Of a stretch of 64,000 bases of DNA, positions 45,235 to 57,542 are shown piece after piece (the first letter of the stretch is position 1; the number at the start of each line of letters is the position of its first letter). The notes under the pieces are model-generated. The model had not been told where the DNA came from and searched no databases. It was given only the letters and a program-made list of their open reading frames with translations. The stretch is from Platanthera guangdongensis (taxonomy: Eukaryota; Streptophyta; Magnoliopsida; Asparagales; Orchidaceae). Position numbers and translations under genes: made by a program. The stretch is from positions 174,105,499 to 174,169,498 of the forward strand of contig CM077150.1 in assembly GCA_039583875.1 (NCBI GenBank), in the 5' to 3' direction.

Positions 45235-48200
45235 TTATATATCTAGGAGGGTTATGGATTCGAAATTACCGTCCACAGGATCGCCTGCTATATATAATTT
45301 TAAGCGATGACCGTTCACTTTAAACGAGCCTTTATCCGGGTGGGAGACGAGTACGGTCCCATAAGGCCAAACCTCTTCAACTTTGAAGGGGCCGGACCAA
45401 CGTGATCTAAGTTTCCCGGGGAAAAGTCTAAGTCGAGAGTTATAAAGAAGGACAAGATCGCCCGGAGAAAAAGTTTTTGGGGGCTTGAGTTTTCGGTCGT
45501 GATAAAACTTAGAACGCTCCTTATAGAATTTATTGCTCTCGTAAGCGTTGGCACGCCATTCATCGAGCTCGTTTAGTTGCAGTTTTCTATTTTGGGCGGC
45601 TAAGTTAGCGTCGAGATTTAGAAGTTTTAAAGCCCAAAGTGCGCGATGTTCTAATTCGACGGGCAGATGACACGCTTTGACGTACACTAATCGATACGGC
45701 GTACAACCAATTGCGGTTTTGTATGCGGTACGATAAGCCCACAACGCATCGTCGAGCTTGATGGACCAATCATTCCTATTAAGTGAAACGGTTTTCTCTA
45801 ATATGCGCTTTATCTCCCGATTTACTACCTCTACTTGGCCACTAGTTTGCGGGTGGTAGGGGGTGGCAAGTTTGTGCGTGACGCCGTATCTAGCTAACGT
45901 CTTAGCCATCTGGGTGTTGCAGAAATGTGTCCCCCTATCACTTACAATAGCGCGCGGAGTGCCGAAGCGAGAAAATAGCTTTTTAAGAAATGTAACGACG
46001 ACTCGCGCATCGTTGGTGGGGAGAGCTTGCGCTTCCGCCCACCTCGATACGTAGTCGACCGCTACTAAAATATACATATTTTTGAAAGACGGAGGTAGGG
46101 GGCCAACAAAATCTATGCCCCATAAATCGAAGACTTCGCATTCTAAAAACATGTTTTGGGGCATCTCGTCGCGACGAGAGATGTTACCCGACCGCTGACA
46201 GTTATCGCATGCGCGCACAAAATTGTGAGCGTCTTTGAATAGAGTGGGCCAAAAGAAGCCAGCCTCTAGCGCCTTCCGCGCGGTCCGGTTAGCTTGATAA
46301 TGCCCACCAGCCGGACCCTCGTGGCAGTGCCTAAGGATTTGCGTGCACTCCACACCCGCGACACATCTTCGGACTGCTTGGTCCGCGCAGAGACGAAAAA
46401 GGAAAGGGTCCTCCCAAAAGAAATATTTCAAGTCAGAAAAGAATTTCTTCTTTTGCTGGCTTGAAAAGTCTTTTGGAAGTACCCTCGCAACTAAATAGTT
46501 TGCAAAATCTGCGAACCAAGGCGGGGAAGAAGAACTAGTAGTTATGGCAAGGAGGCGTTCCTCGGGGAATCTGTCATTTATGTCAGATTCGACGAGCGCT
46601 TCCGCAGCGGGATTTTCTAAGCGGGAGAGGTGATCGGCGGCTAAATTTTCCGCGCCCCTCTTATCCCGGATCTCTAAATCGAACTCCTGCAAGAGGAGGA
46701 TCCATCGAAGAAGGCGGGGTTTGGCGTCCGTTTTTGCTAACAAATATTTTAAGGCGGAATGGTCGGTAAATACGATAACTTTGGATAACGTTAGATACGA
46801 GCGAAACTTATCGAAAGCAAATACGACGGCTAAAAGTTCCTTTTCCGTTGTCGTATAATTTCCTTGTGCGGAAGTGAGGGTCTTGCTAGCGTAGTAAATA
46901 GTATGAAAATATTTGTTTATACGTTGGCCAAGAACGGCTCCTACAGCAATATCACTAGCGTCGCACATAATCTCGAACGGAAGGGTCCAATCGGGCGCCA
47001 CTAAAATAGGTGAATTGATAAGTTTTTGTTTTATGAAATTAAATGCAGACTCGCATTCGCTATCAAAGACAAAATTTGATTCCTTTTCCAAGAGGCGAGT
47101 TAGCGGCTTTGTTATTTTTGAAAAATCTTGAATAAAACGTCTATAAAAGCCCGCGTGCCCTAAGAAACTCCTAATTGATTTAACGTTGGAAGGCGGGGGA
47201 AGTTTTTCTATAATTTCAACTTTGGCCTTATCGACCTCCATCCCCTTAGACGAAATCATATGGCCGAGAACCAAACCTTCTCGAACCATAAAGTTACATT
47301 TTTCCCAATTTAAAACAAGATGCGTGTCCTCGCATTGCTGAAGGACACGGTCTAAATTATGAAGACAGGACGGGAAAGAGCTTCCGAAAACAGAGAAGTC
47401 ATCCATAAAGACTTCCATAATGTCTCCTACCAGCTCGCCAAAGATCGCCAGCATACATCTTTGGAATGTAGCGGGCGCGTTGCAAAGGCCAAATGGCATT
47501 CTTCGATATGCGAAGGTACCAAACGGGCAGGTAAAAGTTGTTTTCTCTTGGTCATCGGGGGAAATGGGGATTTGGAAAAACCCCGATAATCCATCGAGAA
47601 AACAAAAATACGGATGACCAGACAAACGCTCTAAAATTTGGTCTAAAAACGGTAGTGGGAAATGATCCTTACGAGTGGCGTCATTTAGTTTTCTATAATC
47701 GATGCACACCCGCCAACCCGTAACAGTACGAGTTGGGACGAGTTCATTGTGCTCATTCTTCACTACGGTAAGACTGCCCTTTTTGGGCACCACGTGAATG
47801 GGACTAACCCCCGTACTATCCGATATGGGATAAATAATCCCCACATCTAATAATTTAATAATTTCGGCCTTAACGACGTCTTTCATGTTTGGGTTAAGAC
47901 GTCGCTGCGGCTGAATAGTTTTGCGGCAATTATCTAGCAGAAAAATCTTATGGGTGCAGAAAGACGGGTTAATCCCTTTGAGATCAGAAATTTGCCAAGC
48001 AATTGCGTGGCGATGTTTAAGCAAAACTCCCAATAAATCGGAAGTCTCCGATTCGCTCAAATGCGAAGAAATGATAACAGGGAGTGTATCATCTTTCCCC
48101 AAAAAGGCGTATTTGAGTGAATCGGGTAGGGGTTTGAGTTCAAGGCAGGGCGGTTCTTCTAACGAGGTTTTAATTCCTATGTCTTTCTTACTAATTGGTT

Positions 48201-50471
48201 CGAAAGGCAAGTCTATAGACGTATCCTCATCGCAGTTAAAATTTTCGAGCGCAAAAAGATCGTCGTTTAGAAACGTAGACTCAAAAATAGGGGAAGAACA
48301 ATCTCCGAGATATGTGTCTAAATTATAACAAAAGTCATCGCTCGATGACGAGTCTCCTATGAAGGGATTAATAGAGAAAGTAACTTCGTCATCTCCTACC
48401 CGAAGGAGGAGACGACCGTTACTGACATCAATTAATGCGCGGGAGGTGGCGAGAAAAGGGCGACCGAGTATAATTGGTACATCAGTGTCCTCCTCGATGT
48501 CCAAGATGACGAAGTCTACCGGAAAGATAAACTTATCAACTCGGACAAGTACGTCCTCCACTACCCCGACGGGAAACTTAACCGAGCGATCCGCTAGTTG
48601 GATTCGCATTTTAGTAGGGGCCGGAGTGCCAAACCTAATTTTTGAAAGAGCGAGAACGGCATCAAATTAATGCTCGCGCCTAAATCTGCAAGAGCGTATT
48701 TTACTAATATATTACCAAAAAGGCACGGGATGGAGAACCGTCCCGGGTCATTTCTTTTTAGGGGCAATTTATTAGTAAGAGCCGCTGAGCAGTCAGCATT
48801 AAGAGAAATATGCGAAATATTTTCTAATTTTTGTTTATTGGAAAGAAGTTGTTTTAGGTATTTCGCATATTTAGGCATCTGAGAGAGTGCCTCGCAGAAT
48901 GGAACATTAATATGAATTTGTTTTAATAATAAAATAAATTTTTCAAATTGCGCGTCCTTACGCTCACTATTAAGTTTATGCGGATACGGCAAGGGCGTTT
49001 TAATAATTTTTTCATTTAAAATTTGTAAAGGCGGCGAAATCAAAGAAGGGGGAAGAGGGGTCGGAGGTGAAATATGTACCTGAGGATCGGTCCGTTTTGG
49101 ATCGATCACCTCCTTTCCGCTACGGAGGGTTATAGCGTTGATATTTTCCCGCGAATTGGGCTCCGTGTTTCCCGGCAGTGCCCCGAGCGCGCGCTCGGAC
49201 ATCATTCGCGCTAGCTGTCCAACCTGGAGTTCTAAGTTTTTTAGCGATCCGGTGATGTTCCGGATATTTGACTCGTTGGAAGCTATATATTTAGAAAAAT
49301 TATCCTCCATCGGGGAGGGTTTTGGAAGAGGGGGAGGCGGCAGAAATCCAGGCGCGAAAGAATTGGCGGGGCGCTGCGCATTATTCGGATTGCTCCATGA
49401 GAAGTTGGGGTGGTTCCTCCAACCCGGATTATAGTTATTGCTATAAGGGTTGTTATTGGGGTTGAAGGAAGGTCGCCCAGCATTTCCCACGTAGTCTACG
49501 AATTCATTTGCTACGCCGGCATTAGGGGGAATCGCCCAAGGAGGAGTGGTGGAGGCAACAGACATCTCCGCCACCTGCTTTGTCAGCCTTTCAACTTGAA
49601 GGGCTAAGTGGGCAGTGGCATCCACTTCGAAGAGGCCGGCCGCCTGCATGGGACGTCCCCGAGGGACGTTCCATTGGTAGGCATTCATAGCCATCTCTTC
49701 AATAAGAGCTTGGGCAGCCTCGGGGGTCTTATTATTCAAGGTACCCCCGGCAGCCGCGTCAATCATTTGACGCGTCTGATAATTAAGCCCATTGTAGAAG
49801 ATTTGGACCTGCAACCACGCAGGCAGCGCGTGGTGCGGACACTTGCGGAGGAATTCCTTAAAGCGCTCCCAAGTCTCAAAGAGAGACTCAGAATCATTCT
49901 GCATGAACGAAGAAATGTCCGCCCGTAACTTTGCAGTTTTGGCGGGCGGAAAATACTTCGTTAAGAACCGCTCCGCAAGCTCGGCCCAGGTGGTGATACA
50001 TCCTCGTGGGAGGGAATTCAACCACGCCTTAGCTTTGGATCTGAGGGAGAATGGAAAAAGTCGCAAACGAATGGCGTCATCAGTGACGCCATTAATCTTA
50101 AAAGTGCCGCAAATCTCCAAAAAACTAGACAAATGAACGTTCGGGTCCTCATCCGGCTGTCCATCGAACTGCACGGCGTTTTGGATCATTTGGATAACGC
50201 TCGATTTGATCTCAAAATTATTGTTCGCCACCGTCGGGCGGACAATACTGGACCCAGTATCGTCCAAATTTGGCCGGGCGTAATATGACATTGTACGCTC
50301 GAGGGCCGCGTTCGGATTGGGGTCGGCCATAGGAACGGCAGAGGGTTCTCCGATGGATTCTGCGGGATCCAAAGAGGGATTTCGGCGTTGAGACCGAATA
50401 CGCGCAAGAGTGCGTTCGATCTCAGGATCGAAATCCAAATTTTCGGACTCCGAAGGCTGTCCACGGGTCAT
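45235..50471 (-). pseudogene. Athila-2 gag-pol polyprotein, one frameshift
   Basis: About 1745 codons from MTRGQPSESEN. Gag (MSYYARPNLDDTGSSIVRP; RLRLFPFSLRSKAKAWLN), linker, protease ([13 protein letters not shown]), reverse transcriptase ([21 protein letters not shown]), RNase H ([27 protein letters not shown]), integrase finger (HEGPAGGHY...CDNCQRSG) and core with D-D-E ([32 protein letters not shown]), then [13 protein letters not shown] near the C-terminus. A one-base loss near 48638, just after the protease, splits it into 50471-48594 and 48609-45235. All catalytic residues I can check are present. No zinc knuckle is seen in gag. Confidence 0.94.
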
Positions 50472-50609
50472 ACACCCGAATGAAAAGTAGAAAAATTAAC
50501 TCTCTTTTTTTTTCGGATTTTGAAGAAAAGTTTTTTAAGTTTTTTTAGTTTTTAGAAATAAAAGTAAAAGTAATAGAGTTCGGATTCGGAATAACAACTC
50601 AAAGAGAAG
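50472..50609 (-). other. Athila-2 5' leader
   Basis: Only 138 bp, T-rich on the plus strand, between primer site and gag ATG. It lacks the tandem units found in the Athila-1 leader of about 600 bp. Confidence 0.8.
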
Positions 50610-50627
50610 TCCCCGGCAACGGCGCCA
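50610..50627 (-). other. Athila-2 primer binding site (tRNA-Asp)
   Basis: Minus strand TGGCGCCGTTGCCGGGGA, identical to Athila-1, 6 nt inside the LTR. Confidence 0.93.
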
Positions 50628-50633
50628 AAAACT

Positions 50634-53600
50634 TGATTGGCCCGCGAACAGACTCTTACTGTGGTTGGTTTGGTGAGTCGATCGCCGTGGGCTTGCTAGG
50701 GTAGGCAAGTGCACCTATCGCAAGTAGTACTCGATATTCGGGAGAATACCGAGGTCGTATTATTCCCGGGAATGGGTTGATTACCCCTACTCCTCCGAAA
50801 ACACTATTATTTTACCGAAATAGAAGTTGAGGGTTTTAAGTAAAATAGGAACGAAAATAGATTTTAAGAAAGTAGTCGATGAAGAGATAACTCCCGGTAT
50901 CGAATTGCGTTAGGATTAAAAATAGATTTGAATAACTAGATATCTAAAGTTTCAATTTAATTAATGCGGAAACTTGGCCGTGGAGGTTCAAAATAATGAG
51001 CTCACCTATCTCTAGGAATATCGCTCTCCTAGACATTAAGGCTATTCGACCGGGCTCTCGTCCGACGAAGGATTCCCCTTAATGCCCGCAGTACGCTAAG
51101 AACCCCGCTATTGGGTGGGGAACCCGATCCGGTAGAGTTAGCGCGCCTCCTCTCTCGAGGGTTAGTGCGGAACTCTATCTACCCAGGGGTGATCTGTCCA
51201 TATGCACGGCCTCTCGGCTAGCTAGCGTATGGATAACGGAAATAGAGCCCACACATCGATATGTGGGTCTACGCGTCGTTAACCCGGGGTAAACCTTAAG
51301 TTTTTAATTAAATTGAAAAATTAGACATTTGGTTATTTAAAACATTTTAGATCCCAAAGCTCTTCGATACCGAGGGCTAAAAGAAATTAGCCACTCATCG
51401 GAATGGGGATAGCTTATATGTTTAGTTATGCGAGCGTCCTAAACTATTCGCTGAAAGGTTATAAAGAAAATAAGAAGAAAAGCAAAATAACCTAATTTTA
51501 GAAAAGTTGTTACAAATAAACACACCCGCACTCATTCAAACATATAAAAGGAAGAAATAAAACTAATTTACACATAAGAGAAATTTGCATAATTGACATT
51601 TGCAGGTCCCACTCAAACGAGTGGGGGCGAGAAATAAAAGCTGAAAAGTGCATAATTGAAATTTGCAAGTCCCACTCAAACGAGTGGGGGCGGAAAATAA
51701 AAGCTGAAAAGAGCAAGTCCTACTCAAACGAGTAGGACTGAAATGAAAGCGAGTCCTACTCAAACGAGTAGGAGAAAATAAATGCGATTACAGGGCTTTC
51801 TTAAATATTTACATCAAAATACAGTCCGACCATTTAACTCCTAGCGAGTAGGCGGAAAATCAAATCCAGCCATTTAACTCAAGTGAGTAGGCGGAAAAAT
51901 AAAAAATGAAAACACTTGCTTGAATAAAATCCAGCCAATTAACTCAAGTGAGTAGGCGGAAAAATAAAAACAACACACGCACTCTACTTGAATAAAATCC
52001 AGCCAATTAACTCAAGTGAGTAGGCGGAAAAATAAAAACAACACACGCACTCTACTTGAATAAAATCCAGCCAATTAACTCAAGTGAGTAGGCGGAAAAA
52101 TAAAAACAACACACGCACTCTACTTGAAAGTAACTACTCACGCACTCGACATAAATAAACACACACACACACACTTGCATAATTTAACTTAGGAGCTGAA
52201 AAATATCTCATACACGCACACACTCGTGCTAAAATAATTGCAAAAATCAAAGTTATCGAAAAATTAAAATGACTGCATTTCTACCGCTGGAATGCAGTAG
52301 AAATGCATAAAAAGGCAAAATAAAAATTGTTTGAGCAAAAAGTTTTCAAATTAAAGTGAGAAGGGCAAGTGCCCGAAAAATTAAAACGTTTACATTTTTA
52401 CCGTTAGATTTTGATAGAAATGCTTAAAAAGTGAAAATAAAAATTGTTTGAGCGAAAATATTTTTTGTGAGTACTTAAAATGCAAGTTTATGAAAAATAA
52501 AAATGACAATTTATATATTATTATAGCCTTGTAAAATGGTTTAAAAAGTGAGAGTAAGCTAAAAATAAGCAATAGTTTTATAATTAAAACAAATTAAAAG
52601 CTAAGTTAAGAGAGGTGAAAATCACCTTTTTTAAGTTTAATATGTTCATAAGAATGCTTTTTAAAGTATGAAAATCCTAAATCTAACCAAATTTAAAGAG
52701 TGAGAATGAAAATCGGCATAGTAACGGCTATAAGTTTTGTTATATTTGGAAAGAAAACGAGAACATTTGCGTTTTAAAACATGAAAGTGTATAAGATTGA
52801 AGTAAAGGAGGCCTTTAGAGAAAATTCAGAGCATATGAGGATGAGAAAAATATCTATTTTATTAATAAAAGAAGTTGATTACAGGAGCTTAAACAAACTA
52901 AATTCAAAAAGGGGGAAAGAGAATCCTTACATAGCACTAAAGCAGCTCTAACGGCAGCCCTTATACATCAAAATGGTTCGGATTTTTGGAACCCTTAACT
53001 CATACAGCAGCTGCCTTTTTATAGGCAAAAATTTCCAAGTACACGCCCTCCGACACGGGCGTGTCGGGGGGCGTGTCAGCACTATTTTACCGCGGGATTC
53101 GGCGATCTGACGGATTTGACGGAGATTTGACTTTCCGGCCGAAAACGCGGCGGTCACGCCCCAGGGTCACGGGCGTGACGGTGGGCGTGTCATTCGGCGC
53201 TTTAAGGCGATGTTGACTTCGGGATTCGCCGGCGGCAGTTTGTCGGGCGGACACAGGCGTGGCGCACATCGGACACGGGCGTGTCCCTCTTGGGTTCGAC
53301 GAACGTTGAGCGCGAAACATTGACCTGGCTGGCACGGGGCGTGTCGGGCTGCCACGGGCGTGTCGCACATCAGACACGGGCGTGGCCCTCTTGGGTCGAC
53401 GAACGTTGAGTTGAAGTCGTCGAGCGGGATGGACACGGCTTGGTCACGCCCCGTGTCGTATGGACACGGGCGTGTCGAATTATGGAACACGGGCGTGTCA
53501 GGCTTTTCTCTTCAACATTGGCTTCTTTTCGGGATTTTGAGCTGTCATGCCCTGGTCACGGGCGTGACCAATATGTCACGGGCGTGACATGTCATTTTTT

Positions 53601-54429
53601 TGCAGATTTTGACTTTTTTTCTAACAAATAAAATTAAACAAGTTAGTATAATATTTACAAAAATAGGAGCATTTTATTGAATAAAAACAAGTAGAAATGA
53701 CAAAAATTAAATAAAACGACTTAAGTAATGTCGGGGGGCGTATCAGCACTATTTTACCGCGGGATTCGGCGATCTGACGGATTTGACGGAGATTTGACTT
53801 TCCGGCCGAAAACGCGGCGGTCACGCCCCAGGGTCACGGGCGTGACGGTGGGCGTGTCATTCGGCGCTTTAAGGCGATGTTGACTTCGGGATTCGCCGGC
53901 GGCAGATTGTCGGGCGGACACGGGCGTGGCGCACATCGGACACGGGCGTGTCCCTCTTGGGTTCGACAAACGTTGAGCGCGAAACATTGACCTGGCTGGC
54001 ACGGGGCGTGTCGGGCTGCCACGGGCGTGTCGCACATCAGACACGGGCGTGGCCCTCATGGGTCGACGAACGTTGAGTTGAAGTCGTCGAGCGGGATGGA
54101 CACGGCTTGGTCACGCCCCGTGTCGTATGGACACGGGCGTGTCGAATTATGGAACACGGGCGTGTCAGGCTTTTCTCTTCAACATTGGCTTCTTTTCGGG
54201 ATTTTGAGCTGTCACGCCCTGGTCACGGGCGTGACCAATATGTCACGGGCGTGACATGTCATTTTTTTGCAGATTTTGACTTTTTTCCTAACAAATAAAA
54301 TTAAACAAGTTAGTATAATATTTACAAAAATAGGAGCATTTTATTGAATAAAAACAAGTAGAAATGACAAAAATTAAATAAAACGACTTAAGTAATGTAC
54401 ATAAAATTAGGTATATTTACAATTCATCA
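50634..54429 (-). repeat. Athila-2 5' LTR (3796 bp, with internal duplication)
   Basis: Same ends as the 3' LTR. It exceeds that LTR by exactly 667 bp, the length of the tandem duplication (53064-54397); no other net length difference exists. TATA box at about 53015-53023 on the minus strand; palindrome arrays at 53037-53594 and 53731-54261. Confidence 0.95.
53064..54397. repeat. 667 bp tandem duplication in Athila-2 5' LTR
   Basis: Unit 53064-53730 is repeated at 53731-54397. The junction AAGTAATGTCGGGGGG joins AAGTAATGT (LTR end side) to TGTCGGGGGG (array start) at a shared TGT. The duplicated part is the U3 end with the complete GC-rich array, so this LTR has roughly twice the number of array words. 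The copies differ at few positions. Confidence 0.93.
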
Positions 54430-54434
54430 ACACA

Positions 54435-54738
54435 TGCAGTGTAGGTGTCGACACATCCAGGGTGGTGTCGACACTTAGGATTTACATAGAATTCGTCGAG
54501 TAGAGTCTCGACTAAGTGTCGAGATATTAGAAGTAAGTGTCGACACTTTTCCACAGTGTCGACACATTTCCACAGTGTCGACACATTTCAAGTATTTTGA
54601 CGCGCCTTTTCACCTTCGATTTTAGAAAGGTATAAATAGGTCTTCACCATTGTTTGTTGACACGCTCACCATAGTTTCGAGACCAAACTTGTGTGTCGAC
54701 ATTTCTCTTCTCTAAATTCAAAATTTTTTCAAACCCTA
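54435..54738 (+). promoter_or_regulatory. Copia-C ORF3 leader, downstream half: TGTCGACAC words and TATA box
   Basis: At least five TGTCGACAC words (54450-54595), then GGTATAAATAGG with TATA at 54631-54638, then a C/T-rich stretch up to the ATG at 54739 (108 bp from TATA). The order copies that of the copia-C LTR and of the copia-A ORF3 leader. Internal promoter role is inferred. Confidence 0.65.
54631..54638 (+). promoter_or_regulatory. TATA box before copia-C ORF3
   Basis: TATAAATA, a canonical plant TATA sequence, downstream of the palindrome words and 108 bp before the ORF3 ATG. No 3' splice site is obvious before this ATG, which favours a promoter over splicing here. Confidence 0.6.
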
Positions 54739-57542
54739 ATGGCGCCAAAGCTAGAAGAGAAAATTAATGAATGATATGAGCTCGTGTGACACGCCTTTGA
54801 TGACGCGGAACACGAAATCCAAGGTGTGGTAACCCTAATTGCATTGACTGGATTAGTGTATCTTGTATCAGAACCAATTAAGATCTGGAAGAAGGAGGTC
54901 CTTGAATTCTTGAGTGCAGCTACTCTTGATGAATCTGGACTCAAGATTAAGTCCAAAGTTCATGGGGCAAAAGTCAAGATTACCCTGAAAAGTCTATGAA
55001 AGATTCTACATCTCCCTAGAACTAAAGAACAGGAAAATGTTTCTGTTTCAAAGACAAGGGAGGCACTGGCATGGTGTGGACTTGATTCAAGTCTCAAGAT
55101 TGGATCAGTTTTCAACAGGAAAGGCATGAACATGCAGGGCAAGTTTTTATCTGAAATAGTGGGCAAGGTGATACTGAGCAAGCCTGGTGGGCATGATAGG
55201 ATATCAGCTCACATGTTCAGTTTGATGATAAGGATAATTTTCAAACTTAATACTGATTGGTCAGCAGTAATGTTTGATAAGATAAAGGAAAGTCAGAAGA
55301 AGCCAAATTTGGGAAGGATTCTAAGCTTATACTTTGCTGGAAGTATCCCTGCAGTGATGAACCAAGCTGCTGGTTCTAAGATAAACCATATGAGGAGAAT
55401 GGATGTAAGAATTTTCTCAAGGTGGGATAGAGTATTGACAAAGGAACTGGCAACTCTAGAAAAGGAAACACCTCAGAAGAAGAAGAAGAAGACAGCCATT
55501 GTGGCACAAGAATCCTCAAGTAGCTCAGAGGAGCAAGTGGTGTTTAGTTCTGATGATGGAGCAGATGACAATGTTGGACAGTCACCAGCAAGACAAGAAG
55601 ATGCCCAGAGGCAGGGGGAGCTACCATAAGCTAGCCCTATTCACCTGGATCCACTCCAGGGGGAGCCCCTACATGTGGATGAGCCAACTCAGTTAGAGAG
55701 TGAAAGGGATACCCAAACCATTCTAGAGGTAATCACTGAAGTCAAACAATTAAATTTCAATATTGAGGATGAAGTTCTGACTGACTCATTACTTGATGTT
55801 AATCAGCATACACAGTCACATAGTCAACCACAAGATGTTGTCATGGAGGACACATCAGTTGTTGATAAAGTGGTTGGTGAGATCAGAGATTCTCCAGTCC
55901 AACCTCAACATGCGTTTACATTAGAAGAGTTGTTCCCTGATCTATTACAGACTGACTTAGAGGGAGAAAAAGCAGCTGTTGAGGGGGAGCAGGTAGACTT
56001 TAAGGGGGAGCATGTGGAGCATGTAGAGGAAACTGCAAGAAAAGAGACTGTAGAGCCAAAGGATGCTGAGGAAATACAAAGGACTGAGAAGGAGTTACCT
56101 CCTAGTCCTAAGGACAGGGTAGACATTATCATTACTTCTGCTTCAGAGGATGAAGAGGCTGCTAGAGCCAAGAAAAGAAAGTTTCAGGTCTTCAAGAGAA
56201 GAAGTCAAAGCTACAAGAAAGCTTTACAAATAGTTGCACCACAACAAGCTCCAACAACTGATTATAGTTCTCTGTTGGTGGCATTGCAAATCAAGATGGA
56301 TGAGAAAAGAAAAGCTTTAGAAACGTATATGGGTGAAGGGCATAAATCCCTGCAATTTGATCTGGCACAAGACATCAAATCTATCAGATTTGAAGTGAAT
56401 CAAAACAAGAAGGACATGACTGATTGTTTCCATAAAGGAGGCAATGTAGTGGTCTATCTGGCTACTCATCAAGAGAATATCAAGAAACAGGTTGATGACA
56501 TGGCAGTAAAACAATGCTATGTTCTTGAAAATTAGATTAGAATGAATGAGAATCTAACTGAATCACATAATGTGATAGTCACTGGATACAGAAACTTGCT
56601 ACTGCCCACACTGCAGCCATGACTAAAGCCAATGCAGCATTTGATCAGGCATTACAAGAAGGTATAACTGCTGTTAAAACTGTCATTGAAGAGTCTCAGA
56701 AGGCAATTACTGACAAGCTACAAAGGTTAAAACCTTTTTATAAAGATGGAGTTAACTATTTGAATGCTCAAAGCAGATTCCAGAAGGATGATCTTAGAGA
56801 TCACATAGAAAGAGAAGTCATAAAGAGGGAGAGGGTGTTAGTCAAAGCAGGCTCTGATCATGCAAAATGGATTTCAAACAGCATCAGAGCCACCCTTGGA
56901 TATCCACCTTTATGTGATGATGATAATGTAGTCGAGTCTGGCATAAATCCTGCTTATTTTGAAGGAGAGCATGCTGAAGTAGCTCGAGTGATATACGCTC
57001 CTGCAGATTTTGACATGATACATCAGGAGGTACAATCTATGTATAGTCCTCCTGAGGGTAATCAAAATGTTATTCTTGAGAAAGTAGTACAGCCTATGCC
57101 ATAAGCAGTACTAAAAGGGCAAGAAGCCCAATTATCTAAGAAGAGGTTCAGAGAACAAGCTGAATTAAGGCCATATTTTGAGCAATGGAGCCCAACCTCT
57201 AGGAATATCATATTGACTGCTTAGAAGGCTGCTAAGGATAATTTCCTAGAGAGAGGCAGATGGTATTCTGACCAGGAATGGAAGAAACATGAGGCTAGGC
57301 AAGAGACCATAGTACAATACAGAAGGAAGGCTAAATTAGGGAAGCTACCTCCTAATGCACAGGAGCCTAGCAAGTATTTCCCTAAGCCTTATCACTATTT
57401 TGAGAGACAGAAGATAAGGGCTAAAGAACAGAAAAAGAAAGATCTTAAGGGAAAGAAGCCTGCTGATGACAATGATGCTCCAGTTCATGCAAATATTCAA
57501 TCTGGAAAGGGCATTGTTATCAAGGAGCCAGAGCAGCCATAG
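54739..57542 (+). pseudogene. Copia-C ORF3, heavily broken
   Basis: About 930 codons from MAPKLEEKINE. The N-terminal domain (KKEVLEFLSAATLDESGLKI ... FLSEIVGKVILSKPGGHDRI ... NLGRILSLYFAGSIPAVM) is shared with copia-A ORF3 and with the fragment at 62074-62767. Then come an acidic region, a lysine-rich patch (KKRKFQVFKRRSQSYKK), long helical, probably coiled-coil segments (about 56280-56860) and a basic C-terminus (KEQKKKDLKGKKP). No envelope hallmark is seen. Stops: 54772, 54787, 54997, 55627, 56533, 57102 and 57222; frameshift near 56590. Function unknown. It resembles plant transposon-associated proteins of unknown role. Confidence 0.75.
55613..56010 (+). repeat. Repeated polypurine-like motifs in copia-C ORF3
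   Basis: AGGGGGAG occurs at 55613-55620 and 55658-55665, and AGGGGGAG or GAGGGGGAG again at about 55981-55989 and 56003-56010; a further copy is in pol near 38363. They match the true polypurine tract at 57806. Multiple polypurine-like copies upstream of the real one are a reported Sirevirus trait. Confidence 0.7.

Larger units (their letters stand above)
40251..54429 (-). mobile_element. Athila-2, young near-intact Athila-type gypsy element
   Basis: 14,179 bp, minus strand: 5' LTR 54429-50634, tRNA-Asp primer site, short leader, gag-pol 50471-45235 with a single frameshift, about 1.8 kb of 3' noncoding DNA, polypurine tract and 3' LTR 43379-40251; duplication ACACA. The LTRs differ by about 20 substitutions by eye over 3.13 kb, mostly transitions, plus a 667 bp tandem duplication in the 5' LTR. 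It splits copia-C between pol and ORF3. Confidence 0.95.

Noticed and set aside
54739..57542. Copia-C ORF3 as a retroviral envelope gene
   Set aside because: The position fits the 'envelope-like' ORF of Sireviruses, but I see no signal peptide, fusion segment or membrane anchor, so only the neutral name ORF3 is used.
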